Source: Opitutaceae bacterium
Lineage (GTDB): Bacteria; Verrucomicrobiota; Verrucomicrobiia; Opitutales; Opitutaceae
Direction: 5' to 3'
Assembly: GCA_014879845.1 (NCBI GenBank)
Contig: JACSRI010000126.1
Coordinates: 62,001-126,000 of the forward strand
DNA: 64,000 bases
Part shown: piece after piece, positions 8,533 through 18,698 of the stretch
Layout of the letters: each line of letters starts with the position of its first letter
Numbering within the stretch: the first letter of the stretch is position 1
The notes under the pieces: generated by a model
What the model was told of the DNA's origin: nothing
The model's database searches: none
The model's input: only the letters and a program-made list of their open reading frames with translations
Program-made: the position numbers and the translations under genes

Positions 8533-9551
8533 GATGTGGCGGAGACGGCGGCTCCCGCGACGACCTCGCGCCAGCGGTGACAGGCCACGGCGTGGCCAGG
8601 GGCTACCTGTTCGATGGCCGGCTGGTCCTTGCGGCAGCGGTCCACCGCGAAGGGGCAGCGGTTCTGGAAACGGCAGCCGGGCGGCATGTCCTTCAGGGCG
8701 GGCACCATGCCGTCGATGATCCGGAGGCGCGACTTGCGCTGGCCGCCGAGCCGTGGGATCGAGTCGAGCAGACCGCGCGTGTAGGGGTGGGATGGATTCT
8801 CAAAGATCGCCTCCACCGGGCCGGACTCGGCGATGCGACCGCCATACATCACCACCACGTCGTCGCACATCTCCGCGATCACGCCGAGGTCGTGCGTGAT
8901 CAGCATGATCGACATGCCCAGCTCGGCCTGCAGCTGTTGCATGAGATCGAGGATTTGGGCTTGGATTGTGACGTCGAGGGCGGTGGTCGGCTCATCGGCG
9001 ATGACGAGCTGGGGGCGGCAGGCGAGCGCCATGGCGATGACCACGCGCTGGCGCATGCCTCCCGAGAGCTGGTGCGGGTACTCGCCGACGCGCACCTCGG
9101 GCGAGGGGATGCCCACGTGCTTGAGCATCTCGATGGCGAGGCGCAGGGCCTCGGCGCGGTCCCTCGTCTTGTGCAGCAGGAAAACCTCCGCGAGCTGGCG
9201 CCCGATCGTGTGGACGGGATTGAGCGCGGTCATCGGCTCCTGGAAGATCATGCCGATCTTGCCTCCACGCACCTGATACATCTGCTCCGGCGTCGCCTGG
9301 GCGAGGTCGCGACCGTCGAAGAGGATCTCGCCGCCGAGGATCCGGCCCATCGGCTGCGGGAGCAGTCGCATGATCGACAGCGCCGTGACGCTCTTCCCGC
9401 AGCCGGACTCGCCGACGATGCCGAGCGTGCGGCCGCGGTGGCACTGGAAGCTCACGCCGTCCACGGCGATCACCTGGCCGGCGTCGGTGTCGAAGGCGGT
9501 GACGAGATTGCGAACCTCGAGGATCGGTGCGTCAGCCACGGGCGGGAACAC
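8529..9551 (-). CDS. oppD: Peptide ABC transporter ATP-binding protein (OppD/DppD type)
   Basis: This is the partner ATPase of the importer. Walker A GESGCGKS (47-54), signature [15 protein letters not shown] and Walker [13 protein letters not shown] are intact, and the C-terminal oligopeptide domain contains [14 protein letters not shown]. The likely start is GTG, 33 bases after the stop of the binding-protein gene; a second in-frame GTG lies four codons later. In YejABEF systems the two ATPases are fused into one YejF; here they are separate, as in Opp and Dpp. Confidence 0.9.
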   Translation of the reverse strand: MFPPVADAPILEVRNLVTAFDTDAGQVIAVDGVSFQCHRGRTLGIVGESGCGKSVTALSIMRLLPQPMGRILGGEILFDGRDLAQATPEQMYQVRGGKIGMIFQEPMTALNPVHTIGRQLAEVFLLHKTRDRAEALRLAIEMLKHVGIPSPEVRVGEYPHQLSGGMRQRVVIAMALACRPQLVIADEPTTALDVTIQAQILDLMQQLQAELGMSIMLITHDLGVIAEMCDDVVVMYGGRIAESGPVEAIFENPSHPYTRGLLDSIPRLGGQRKSRLRIIDGMVPALKDMPPGCRFQNRCPFAVDRCRKDQPAIEQVAPGHAVACHRWREVVAGAAVSATS

Positions 9552-9584
9552 GTCGGAAGTGAAGCAGGGCGGGCGGGAGAGGCA

Positions 9585-11642
9585 TCACGGCTCCTTGTAC
9601 TGGTCGAACACGTGGATGCCCGGCGGGAACGTCTGGCCCTTGTTCTTGGCCGAGCGGGTTTCCTTTTCCATGTCCTCGTCGATCCAGTGGACGAAAAACT
9701 CGTCGGCATAGCGGGCGAGCATCGGGTTCATGCCCTCGGGCCAGCGCACCCAGCGCCAGTAGGCGCAGCGGAAATACGGCTGGGCCCAGCCGGGCACCCA
9801 GGCAGCCTCCTCATAGAGAATCTCTTCCATCTTCACCGCCAGCGCCTTCATCTCGTCGAGCGAGGCGGAGCGGTCGTAATGCTCGATGAGGCGGTCGAAC
9901 TCGGGGATGAATGTCGATGTGTAGTTGTTGGTGTTCGGCCGCACGCGCGTCGGCTTGGGGTTGGGTGTGCCGTCGGAGAACTTTTCGACGAACTTTCCGT
10001 CGGGTCCGATGTAGGCGTCCTCGTAGGCGTTGGATCCGTGTCCGTCCTCCCAGTAGCGGGGAAACAGCTCGGGCGACCGCGAGAAGGCGAGCAGGCCGAT
10101 CTCGTGCTGCTTTTGCTGGAACTTCTTCCAGCCCGTGCTCTGGTCGAGCACCTCGATGTTGAACTCGAGGCCGGCCTTGATCGCCTCGGTCTTCAGGATC
10201 GTCATGATGTCGCGGATGTCCGGCCGGTAGGTCGTTATGGTGAAGGAGAGGCGCTCGCCCTGGTCGTTGGTGAGCACGCCGTCCGGACCCTGCTTGGTGA
10301 ATCCGGCCTTGGCGAAATACTCGCGCGCCTTCACCGGGTCGAACTTGCGCGCCATCATCGTCGGGTGCACGCGCCAAGAGTAGCCGTCGTTGCGCGTGTT
10401 CATCTGCATGGCGTCGCCGCGGTAGAACTGGCTGGCGACCATGTCGAAGTTGGATGCGTACTGGATGCCCCAGCGGACGTCCTTGTTGTCGAGCAGGTGC
10501 TTGGCCGTGTTGATGTAGAGGCCCCAGTCCGGGCGGGGGATGCGGTTGTAGAAGGTCGCCTTGTGCACGTAGCCATCGGCGACGAGCGGGTGGTTGTTTG
10601 GCAGCGTGTCGTACCAGTACTTCGGGACCGCGGTCATCTGCTGGAAGATGTCGATGTCGCCGCGCATGAAGGCCTCGAGCGCCTTGTCGTGGTCGCGGAT
10701 GATGCGGAAGCGATACCGGTCAGGGTTGTAGCGGCCGCGATAATACTTCAGGTCGCGGGCCCACCAGTCCTTCACGCGGGTGAGCGTCACGGACTGGCCC
10801 TTGTCGATGTCCTCCTCGCGCACGGTGTAGGCGCCCGTGGTCGGGAGGACGCGCCATTGGTATTTCTCGACGAAGTCGGGGCCGAGGTCGGCCATGGCGT
10901 GCTTCGGGTAGAAGGTCATGCCGGCTACGCGCGTGTCGAAGTCGGGCCGGAGCTCGGCGAGCGTGAGCGCGAAGGTGTATTTGTCGAAGACGGTCACCTT
11001 CTCCCAGGTCTTCGAGTAGAAGTCGGTATACCAGTTCAGTTTGTGGAAGCCGGAGCGGTGAAAGTAGAACGAGAAGATCACGTCGTCCGTCGTGACCGGG
11101 GCGCCGTCGGACCAGCGGGCGCGTTCGTCGAGGCGGAAATACATGGTGCGTTCCTCGCGCACCGGGGCCCATTCCTTGGCGAGGCCCGGGACGGCCTGGC
11201 CGGGGTAGTTCGGATGCTCGAGCACCAGGCCCATCACGATATAGTCGAGCAGGTACTGGCGCATGCCACCCGAGGAGTCGGGACCGATCGTGCGCATCGT
11301 GCGAGGGAAGTCCTGGAGGTAGAAATTGAGGGTGCCGCCCTTCTTCGCGTTGGGATCGGCGAATTCGGGAAGGTCGGGGCCGGACGTCCAGGCGAGATTG
11401 GTCGGAATATCGGCGGCCGTCTTGATGACGTAGAAATTCGACTCGTGTTTGAGCGTGGCGGCCAGGTCGGCTTCGAGGCCTGGATACGCGGACTTGGCTG
11501 TGTCGCCCGCAGTCGCGGAGGCTTCGGCCGTTCCGCTGGTCGAGGCTCCCGCGGCCGGCGGCGGTGTCTCCTTCTTGCCGCAGCCGGCGAGGGCGAAGGC
11601 GGTGCTGAGGGCGGCGAGGAGCGCGATCTTGGTGGTCTTCAT
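9585..11642 (-). CDS. Large lipoprotein solute-binding protein, family 5 (YejA-like)
   Basis: This 685-residue extracytoplasmic binding protein captures peptides for the ABC importer. The ATG at 11642 gives a lipoprotein signal: hydrophobic LLAALSTAFALAGC with the lipobox cysteine followed by GKKE. An Ala/Ser/Thr-rich spacer (about residues 25-50) then separates the anchor from the folded part. The SBP_bac_5 domain covers most of the rest. GGTLNFYLQDFPRTM near residue 105 and the long size are characteristic of YejA rather than OppA/DppA. YejA relatives carry peptides and the peptide-nucleotide antibiotic microcin C in enterobacteria. That specificity is only a possibility here. It lies between the permease and ATPase genes. 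Confidence 0.88.
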   Translation of the reverse strand: MKTTKIALLAALSTAFALAGCGKKETPPPAAGASTSGTAEASATAGDTAKSAYPGLEADLAATLKHESNFYVIKTAADIPTNLAWTSGPDLPEFADPNAKKGGTLNFYLQDFPRTMRTIGPDSSGGMRQYLLDYIVMGLVLEHPNYPGQAVPGLAKEWAPVREERTMYFRLDERARWSDGAPVTTDDVIFSFYFHRSGFHKLNWYTDFYSKTWEKVTVFDKYTFALTLAELRPDFDTRVAGMTFYPKHAMADLGPDFVEKYQWRVLPTTGAYTVREEDIDKGQSVTLTRVKDWWARDLKYYRGRYNPDRYRFRIIRDHDKALEAFMRGDIDIFQQMTAVPKYWYDTLPNNHPLVADGYVHKATFYNRIPRPDWGLYINTAKHLLDNKDVRWGIQYASNFDMVASQFYRGDAMQMNTRNDGYSWRVHPTMMARKFDPVKAREYFAKAGFTKQGPDGVLTNDQGERLSFTITTYRPDIRDIMTILKTEAIKAGLEFNIEVLDQSTGWKKFQQKQHEIGLLAFSRSPELFPRYWEDGHGSNAYEDAYIGPDGKFVEKFSDGTPNPKPTRVRPNTNNYTSTFIPEFDRLIEHYDRSASLDEMKALAVKMEEILYEEAAWVPGWAQPYFRCAYWRWVRWPEGMNPMLARYADEFFVHWIDEDMEKETRSAKNKGQTFPPGIHVFDQYKEP

Positions 11643-11700
11643 GGTCGGAAGGGATGGATGACGGCCCGGCACGCAAGCGCCGGCGCCTGTCGTTGGTTGG

Positions 11701-12762
11701 TCAGCGATAGATGGTGAACTTCTTCGGGTCGAAGGCCTCGCGCACGGCTTCACCGATGAAGGTGACGAGCACGAGCACGAGCATGAGGGCGCCGAACGCG
11801 GAGGCGACGATCCACGGGGCGCTGAGGTTGGACGTCCCCTGGCGGAGCAGTTCGCCCCAGCTCGGCGTGGGCGGCGGCAGGCCGTAGCCGAGGAAATCGA
11901 GGGCGGTGAGCGCGGAGATCGCCGCGGCCACGGAGAACGGCGCGAACGTCACGAGCGTGGAGATGACGTTGGGCAGGACGTGCGAGAAGATGATGCGCGT
12001 GTTGCCTGCACCGATCACCTCGGCGGCGTGGACATAGTCGCGGGCCTTCTCCTTGTAGGTCACCGAGCGCATGTACCAGGTGATACTGGTCCATGAGAAC
12101 AACACCACGACGCCGAGCAACCAGCCGAGATTCATGCCGCCGAGGCCCGAGACGATCGACGCGACGATGATCACGACGAAAAAGAACGGCACCTGCGACC
12201 AGATCTCGATCAATCGTTGTCCGAAGAGGTCGAGCCGGCCGCCGAAGTAACCCATCGAGCAGCCGAGGCTCACGCCGATCAAATACGTGAGCACGATGTA
12301 GCAGCCGGCGAAGATGAGGGCGTTGCGAAAGCCATACACCACGCGGGCGAGCACGTCGCGGTTGAGCTGGTCGGTCCCGAGGAAGTGGCGCTCGGCGAAG
12401 CTCGGGGCGCGGGGCCGGAAGAACTCGCCGGGATAGCAGTTCTCGATCGGATCGTACGGGACGGGCGGCATGAGGACCCAGCCGCGTTCCGGCTCCTTCT
12501 CGAGCCGGGCCTGCAGCTCGCGGAAGTTCGTCGCGTAGTCGTAGTCGAGCCCGAAAGTGCGGCCGGGGATGATCGCGCCGTAGGTCGGGAAATACCACTT
12601 CCCCTCGAACCGCACGATGAGCGCGCGGCTGTTGACCAGCACTTCGGCGATGAGCGAGAGGCCGATCAACACCGCGAGGATCGTGAACGAGACGAACCCG
12701 CGCCGGATCTGCCGGAAGCGCCGGAGTTTTTTCGCCGTGATCGGGTTGAGGGAGAACTTCAC
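11701..12762 (-). CDS. Peptide ABC transporter permease (YejE/OppC type)
   Basis: This inner-membrane permease has an N-terminal membrane segment (about 27-45), then a periplasmic loop of roughly 100 residues. The BPD_transp_1 domain (about 145-345) follows, with the coupling-helix region DYVHAAEVIGAGNTRIIFSHVLPN. The long loop containing HFLGTDQLNRDVLARVVYG is typical of OppC/YejE proteins. Length 353 matches YejE. It starts 12 bases after the stop of the YejB-type permease gene and is followed at 58 bases by the binding protein. Confidence 0.9.
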   Translation of the reverse strand: MKFSLNPITAKKLRRFRQIRRGFVSFTILAVLIGLSLIAEVLVNSRALIVRFEGKWYFPTYGAIIPGRTFGLDYDYATNFRELQARLEKEPERGWVLMPPVPYDPIENCYPGEFFRPRAPSFAERHFLGTDQLNRDVLARVVYGFRNALIFAGCYIVLTYLIGVSLGCSMGYFGGRLDLFGQRLIEIWSQVPFFFVVIIVASIVSGLGGMNLGWLLGVVVLFSWTSITWYMRSVTYKEKARDYVHAAEVIGAGNTRIIFSHVLPNVISTLVTFAPFSVAAAISALTALDFLGYGLPPPTPSWGELLRQGTSNLSAPWIVASAFGALMLVLVLVTFIGEAVREAFDPKKFTIYR

Positions 12763-12774
12763 GGGAGGATCATC

Positions 12775-13785
12775 TCATTTGAATCGCACGCGCGGGTCGA
12801 TGAGCGCGATAAGCATGTCGGAAATGACGTTGCCGGTGAGCAGCACCAGCGAGGACACCACGAGCACGCCCATGACCGAGGGATAGTCGCGGTCGAAGAT
12901 CGACTGCACGCCGAGCAGGCCCATGCCGTTGATGTCGAAGATGAACTCGATGAGGTAGGATCCGCCGACGAAAACTGTGAGGCTCGCGCCGAGATGCGTG
13001 GCGAGCGGGATGAGCGAGTTGCGCAGCGCGTGCCTGAGCACCGCGGTCTTGAACGACACGCCCTTGGCCACGGCGGTGCGGACGAAATCCGCCGCCAGGT
13101 TGTCCATGAGCTGGTTCTTCATCAGCATGGTCAGAAACGCGAAGCTCGTGATCGCGTAGCAGACGAGCGGGAGCACGGCGTGATGCGCGAGATCGACGAC
13201 CTTGCCCCAGATGGACAGGTCGGAGAAGTTCTCGCCCACGAAGCCGCTCATCGGGAACCATTCCGCTCGCGCGGCGAGAAACACGATGAGGATCGCGCCG
13301 AGCGCGTATCCGGGCACGGCGTACCCGAAGAAGATCAGCGCGGAGGTGGCGTTGTCGAAGCCGGTGCGGTGCCGGATGGCCTTGGCGATGCCGAGCGGGA
13401 TGCAGACGCCGTAGGTCAACGCGAGCGTGATGCCGCCATACACAAGCGAGACGGGCAGGCGCTGCGTGATGAGGTCGCGCACCGGTTCGTTGAAGCGGTG
13501 CGAGGTGCCGAGGTCGCAGCGGACGACCTTGCCGAGCCACTGCACGTAGGCGACGGGGATGGGCTTATCGAGGCCGTAGTAGGCCTTGAGGTCGGCGAGT
13601 TGCTCCTCGGAAGTCGAGCTGCGGCCCATATCGCCGCCCCGGCGCGTCTCCGACGTCCGGGCCTCCATGATCGCCCGCTCAAGGGGCCCTCCCGGCACGA
13701 AACGAGTGATGGCGAAAACCAGCAGCGTGACACCGATGAACGTGGGAGGGATGAGGAGGAGGCGTCGAAGGAAGTAGTCGCGCAT
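12775..13785 (-). CDS. Peptide ABC transporter permease (YejB/OppB type)
   Basis: The second permease of the importer has 336 residues. It begins MRDYFLRRLLLIPPTFIGVT, the standard OppB/YejB amphipathic opening followed by the first membrane helix. It contains a cytoplasm-facing motif KGVSFKTAVLRHALRNSLIP and ends IALIDPRVRFK. An insert of about 20 residues after RFVPGGPLE (ARTSETRRGGDMGRSSTSEE) is characteristic of YejB. The ATG at 13785 is chosen because the earlier in-frame sequence is basic and not conserved-looking. It is the first gene of the operon, so the promoter should lie in 13786-13962. Confidence 0.9.
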   Translation of the reverse strand: MRDYFLRRLLLIPPTFIGVTLLVFAITRFVPGGPLERAIMEARTSETRRGGDMGRSSTSEEQLADLKAYYGLDKPIPVAYVQWLGKVVRCDLGTSHRFNEPVRDLITQRLPVSLVYGGITLALTYGVCIPLGIAKAIRHRTGFDNATSALIFFGYAVPGYALGAILIVFLAARAEWFPMSGFVGENFSDLSIWGKVVDLAHHAVLPLVCYAITSFAFLTMLMKNQLMDNLAADFVRTAVAKGVSFKTAVLRHALRNSLIPLATHLGASLTVFVGGSYLIEFIFDINGMGLLGVQSIFDRDYPSVMGVLVVSSLVLLTGNVISDMLIALIDPRVRFK

Positions 13786-13962
13786 CAGGCTGGTCGGACC
13801 GATAAGGAAAGAGCGGGGGAAAGCAAGAAGGGCACCAACGTGCGCCCAGGCGCGTGATCGGCAACGCTTTTTGCCTCGGGATTTTCCGGAGGCCGAGACG
13901 TGGCGCACCCCGGCGGGCCAGTCGTACGTTTGAACCGCGCGCTGCAGCGCGGCACGGACGTG

Positions 13963-14982
13963 TCAACGCTCGCTGCTCGAGGCCACGCGCGCCGCCGCGG
14001 CCGCACGACGGGAGTCGCGCCAGTCTTTGTAGACGCGGCTGATGCTCCCTAGCCAACGCACGCGGACTCGGAACTCGACGTCATACTCGTCGAGGTAGTG
14101 CTTGCCCTCGACCGCGAGGCCGAGCTGCCAACGGCCCGGGCTGTTGAACACGTACTTTGACGGGATCTCGTAGATCACCGAGGGCGTCACGGTGAAGTAG
14201 TTGGCGGCCTCGCCGTCGACCGTGTGCTCCCAGCCTGCGGCCAGGCCGTAGGTGAAACGACCGCGATGGTGGAGCACGCCGGGCGCGATGCGAAAATAAT
14301 CGTCCTGCGGCCGATCCTCGGGAATCCAACCGTCGGCCGAGGAGGGCGTCAGGAAGTCATACGAGAGATTGAGGATGCCCTCGTTTTGCTTGTTCTGCCC
14401 GACCTTGCGCGAGAATGCCGTGAGCAGCTTGGTGCGGTTGACGCCGTGGTTGAGCTGGGCGGGTGACGACGGGTCGGGCCAGACGAACTGTACGTTGGTC
14501 GCGGCGTTGATCTGGCTGCCCTGCGTGGGCTTCCACTTGCGTTTGAAGGAGAGACGGTAGTTGGCGATACCCACGCCATTCGACTCCTCGGGCTTTTCCG
14601 TCGGATTGCCAAAATATCCGTCGATCTCGAACTCGCCCTCGGTTCGGCGATTGAAGCCGTAGGTCACGCCCATCGGGACGCGCACGTATTCGTCGTCGAT
14701 CAGGTCGAACACGCGGGGCTGCACGGAGAGTTTCCACGTGCCGCGCTCCTGCGTGTCGGGCAGGACGACATCGAAGATGCCGCGCACCTGGGCGTCGCTC
14801 CACTGCCAGATGGTCGAAAGGCTGCGCGTGATCGCGCCGGGACGCTCGGGCTGCACCTGTTCCTCCGGCAGCGTCGAGGTCGGCTCCGGCTCTTCCGTCG
14901 GCACGGACGGCACCTCCTGGGCGATCGCGAAGGAGACCGCGAAGGCGAGGACGGCGGGGAGCGTGCAAAAGCGGGCCGGCAT
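13963..14982 (-). CDS. Exported beta-barrel-like protein of unknown function
   Basis: The ATG at 14982 opens a signal peptide (MPARFC, then LPAVLAFAVSFAIA, cleavage before QE). The following acidic Pro/Thr/Glu linker (EEPEPTSTLPEEQVQPE) leads to about 270 residues of alternating hydrophobic/polar strands with many aromatic residues. Examples are VPMGVTYGFNRRTEGEFEID, HHRGRFTYGLAAGWEH and YDVEFRVRVRWLG. This pattern suggests an outer-membrane barrel or a related surface protein. The tail after YKDWRDSRR is Ala-rich and may be extracytoplasmic. I do not recognise a named family. It stands alone, followed by the importer operon on the same strand at 177 bases. Confidence 0.7.
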   Translation of the reverse strand: MPARFCTLPAVLAFAVSFAIAQEVPSVPTEEPEPTSTLPEEQVQPERPGAITRSLSTIWQWSDAQVRGIFDVVLPDTQERGTWKLSVQPRVFDLIDDEYVRVPMGVTYGFNRRTEGEFEIDGYFGNPTEKPEESNGVGIANYRLSFKRKWKPTQGSQINAATNVQFVWPDPSSPAQLNHGVNRTKLLTAFSRKVGQNKQNEGILNLSYDFLTPSSADGWIPEDRPQDDYFRIAPGVLHHRGRFTYGLAAGWEHTVDGEAANYFTVTPSVIYEIPSKYVFNSPGRWQLGLAVEGKHYLDEYDVEFRVRVRWLGSISRVYKDWRDSRRAAAAARVASSSER

Positions 14983-15384
14983 GGACGAACGTGAGCGTCG
15001 AGCGCTCAGGGCAACGGCTCCTCCGGGCGGATGCGAGGGCTTTTTTCGGACCAGCGGGACATGGTCGGGCAGCGACCGTCTCGACCGCGTGCACCCCGCC
15101 GAGGTTCCGCACGAAAACCGCGGCGCGGGTAGTCCAGACCTGGCGTACATCGGGCTTGGAAATGGGTCATGGCGCGGTTCACGTCTTCCATCGTCCGGGA
15201 TGTGTGCACGTCGATCTAAAAAACCGGTAAGAGAAACTTCGATGCACCACGGAACGGTTGCGATCTGCGCCGGGTCCGTGCAGTGTATTCGACGATGGCC
15301 AGGCCGGTTCCGCCCCCCGGTGATGGAAACGGCCACGGTGCATGGTTGGCGTCCGACGATCCCGGCGCCCCGGCCCGTGGCGCC
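14983..15384. other. Intergenic divergent region
   Basis: About 400 bases separate the divergent barrel-like gene and the small secreted protein gene. Frames crossing it are shadow-like. A run of six T follows GAGGGC near 15040, but no convincing stem precedes it. Promoters for both genes should lie here, though none can be called with confidence. Confidence 0.4.
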
Positions 15385-15855
15385 ATGCGCGTATGGGCGG
15401 TTGCCGCCGCGGTCATGATGATGTTTGGGGCGGCCGTTTCGGCCGATGCGGCTGACCAGACGGCGACCATTCCGGGCGGCGCCCGCCTGCGCGCCCTGTC
15501 CGACGACGAAGTCCAGGCGCTCTGGGAAAACCGTCCGGTCCGCAGCGCGGCGCATCGCAGCTACATCTACATCGACGAGGACGACATCGTCGAAGGCAAC
15601 GAACTGCCGCTCTTCCGCATCGAGTCGTCGCGCTACGGGGCGTTGCGTCAACTTGAACGCATGGCCGACGGCGACCCGGGTACTGCCGCCCGCATCGCCG
15701 ATCTTGCCCCGGAACTGGCGCGCGAGACGGAGATGAGCCGCCGCGCCGACGCGGCCTTTTACTCCCGCCGGTCGGCCGCAGCCCGGCGCGACACGCCGGA
15801 CCATCCCGACGTCGTGGCCGGTCCGCTCATGAGTCTGTTCGGCCGCGGTCGGTGA
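15385..15855 (+). CDS. Small secreted protein of unknown function
   Basis: The chosen ATG gives MRVWAVAAAVMMMFGAAVSA, a clean signal peptide with cleavage after SADA. A longer GTG-initiated version from 15283 would bury that signal, so it is less likely. The mature part is about 130 residues, acidic and helical, with YIYIDEDDIVEGNELPLFRI in the middle and an Arg/Ala-rich end. No motif or family is recognised. Third-position GC bias supports coding. It converges on the ABC-2 exporter operon with only 22 bases between stops. Confidence 0.65.
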   Translation: MRVWAVAAAVMMMFGAAVSADAADQTATIPGGARLRALSDDEVQALWENRPVRSAAHRSYIYIDEDDIVEGNELPLFRIESSRYGALRQLERMADGDPGTAARIADLAPELARETEMSRRADAAFYSRRSAAARRDTPDHPDVVAGPLMSLFGRGR

Positions 15856-15877
15856 GACCAGCCGAGCGCGCGGCGCG

Positions 15878-16674
15878 CTATTTCTCCGCCGTGCCCGCGC
15901 CGGTGAATTCGCGCAGCGAGAAGATCGCGATCGCCCCGCCGAGCGCGAGCGCGACGAACAGCATGATCGCGCCGCCGGCCGCAGTGATGCTCTCGGGGGC
16001 ATGCAACCCGCGGGCACCAGGCACGATGGGCTGCAGCATGGCGAGGAGGTGGTGGGTCATCGAGAGTTTGCTCACCTGGGTCGGGATCTGCCCGACGCCG
16101 ATCTCGACCATCAGGCCATACGCGATCGCCAGCGCGAAGTAGCGTGTGGTGATCGCGCCGAACAGAAAACCCAGGGCCGAGAAGCCCGCGACCGCGAGGC
16201 CCTGCGCGAGCAGAAGGTGCGGCAGCATCGCGCCCAGTCGGTCCACGCCGTGCAACACGCCCGCGGCATAGACGGCGGCGAACGGCACGAGGCTGCTCGC
16301 CTGCAGGCAGAGCATCTGGCTGAGGTAACGCAGGACCACGAAGACCGGGCGCCGCACCGGCCGGGTCAGGACGTAGTCGACCGACACCGACGCCATATCG
16401 TCGCGGATCGCGCCGGCGGCTGAGAGCAGCGCGACCGCGGGGAGCAGGAACGTGAGATAGAACTCCGTCGTCCAGCGGAAGAAGTAGGAGGTCTGGCCAT
16501 GGCGCACGTTCTCCGAGGTGAGCAGGAACAGCAGCGCCGACAGGCCCGCAAGCACGAGCAGGCGACGGATCCGGAAAAAGTCCGGGTAGGTCAGCCGCCA
16601 CACGCCGCCGAAAGCGCGGGTCAAGCCCGGGTCGATGGCGCCCGGGGCGGCGGGCAGGGAGGTGGCGGAATCGT

Positions 16675-16678
<4 letters not shown>
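15878..16678 (-). CDS. ABC-2 type transporter permease (module 2)
   Basis: The protein has 266 residues with about six hydrophobic segments, beginning after RLTYPDFFRIRRLLVLAGLS. DDMASVSVDYVLTRPVRRP, between the second and third segments, is the cytoplasmic loop typical of ABC-2 (NosY-like) permeases. It overlaps its ATPase gene by 4 bases, so the pair forms one exporter or membrane-remodelling module. The substrate is unknown. It is the last gene of a four-gene operon. Confidence 0.8.
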
Positions 16679-17604
<926 letters not shown>

Positions 17605-17705
17605 GTCAGAGGTCGGAGGGCGGAGGACGGAAGTCAGGGCTCAAGGTCCGAAGGAATGGAAACGGAACGCGCGTGGCCGATCGCCGGCCCCGTCCCGCTG
17701 GTCTT

Positions 17706-18698
17706 TTATTCCGGTCGCAACCTCCGGAAAAGCACGACGAGCGAGGTGGCGACGAGCGCGGCGAGCCCGCTGAGCGTGAGGGCGAGGTCGCCCGTGCGCA
17801 CGTCGTCGGCCATGTGGCGCAGGCCCTCGGTGATGCCGCGGTCGACGAGGGGGAGCGAATCCGCGGCGTCGGTCAGGATCCGCTCCATCTGGAAGATCGA
17901 CCCGCGCAGCTGGTTGAGGTCCCAGTGAAAGCTCAGCGAGCTGAGCCACTCCGGCGTGGTCGGAAACGACGCGATAAAGAACGCCAGCGGCCAGGCTCCG
18001 ATCCACAGGAAGATCGTGGCCTTGGTCGAGCGGCTGATCGAAGAGACGCCGAGTGCGACGCAGGCGAGCGCGACGAGCCCGGCGAGATTGAAGAGCAGGG
18101 CTCGTCCCAGCGGTTCGAGCGAGTGGGTGAAGAAGTCCGCCTCCGGCGCGAACGCCATGCTCACCAGCCAGCTCGCGACGAGCGGGCCGGTCCACAGCAG
18201 CACGAGCACGCCGACGATGATACCCAGCTTGCCCAGCAGGTAGTCGAGCGAGGTGAGCGGGCGGGAGAGGTAGATGGACAGCGCGTTGCAGGCGCGATCG
18301 CGGGTGACGAGGCTCGGCACGAGGGTGGAGAGCGTGATCAGGCTGAGCATCAGGCCCGCGTAGGAGTGCAGCCAGTAGAGCATCGAGAACATCCCGCCGA
18401 TCACGACGTCGGGATAGACGAGCACGATCGCGGTGAAGGCCGAGACGATCGCCTGCGCCCGCGCGCCCTTGTCGGCGACAAAACTCTCGAGCCAGCCGCC
18501 CGTCGCGATCGACTGGGTGAAGAGGAATCCGCTCACCGCCAGGGCCAGGCCCACGCCCCAGGCGAGAAAGAGCATGATCCGGAAAAACTTCGTTCGCAGC
18601 AGCTGGCGCAGCCCGGCCGCGACGATCGCCCAGCGGCGATGCATCAGCCCGAGCGGCGCCTCGCGCCAGCGACTGAGGTCAAGCGTGGCGTCCATCAT
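17706..18698 (-). CDS. ABC-2 type transporter permease (module 1)
   Basis: This is a 330-residue membrane protein. The first segment follows RQLLRTKFFRIMLFLAWGVG, and TRDRACNALSIYLSRPLTSL is the cytoplasmic loop that identifies ABC-2 permeases. A soluble stretch of about 70 residues (DLNQLRGSIFQMERILTDAA and following) lies before the last membrane helix and probably faces the periplasm. The start overlaps the end of the upstream ATPase gene by 20 bases, indicating coupling. The substrate is unknown. Confidence 0.8.
   Translation of the reverse strand: MMDATLDLSRWREAPLGLMHRRWAIVAAGLRQLLRTKFFRIMLFLAWGVGLALAVSGFLFTQSIATGGWLESFVADKGARAQAIVSAFTAIVLVYPDVVIGGMFSMLYWLHSYAGLMLSLITLSTLVPSLVTRDRACNALSIYLSRPLTSLDYLLGKLGIIVGVLVLLWTGPLVASWLVSMAFAPEADFFTHSLEPLGRALLFNLAGLVALACVALGVSSISRSTKATIFLWIGAWPLAFFIASFPTTPEWLSSLSFHWDLNQLRGSIFQMERILTDAADSLPLVDRGITEGLRHMADDVRTGDLALTLSGLAALVATSLVVLFRRLRPE

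Noticed and set aside
8577-11717. A 1046-codon open frame on the plus strand opposite the peptide-importer genes
   Set aside because: It is antisense to a clear ATPase and binding-protein pair. Its translation is an Arg/Glu/His/Leu-rich pattern without domains, typical of shadow frames in high-GC DNA.
12217-13857. A 546-codon plus-strand frame opposite the YejB/YejE permeases
   Set aside because: Composition is Asp/Glu/His/Arg-rich without membrane segments or motifs. The opposite strand encodes typical permeases.
15030-15060. A run of T after GAGGGC as a terminator
   Set aside because: No stable stem precedes the T run on the plus strand, and no plus-strand gene ends there.
13963-16017. 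A 684-codon frame that would fuse the barrel-like protein to a long N-terminal part
   Set aside because: The extra part is Arg/Pro-rich and crosses the opposite-strand secreted protein gene. A clean signal peptide begins at 14982.
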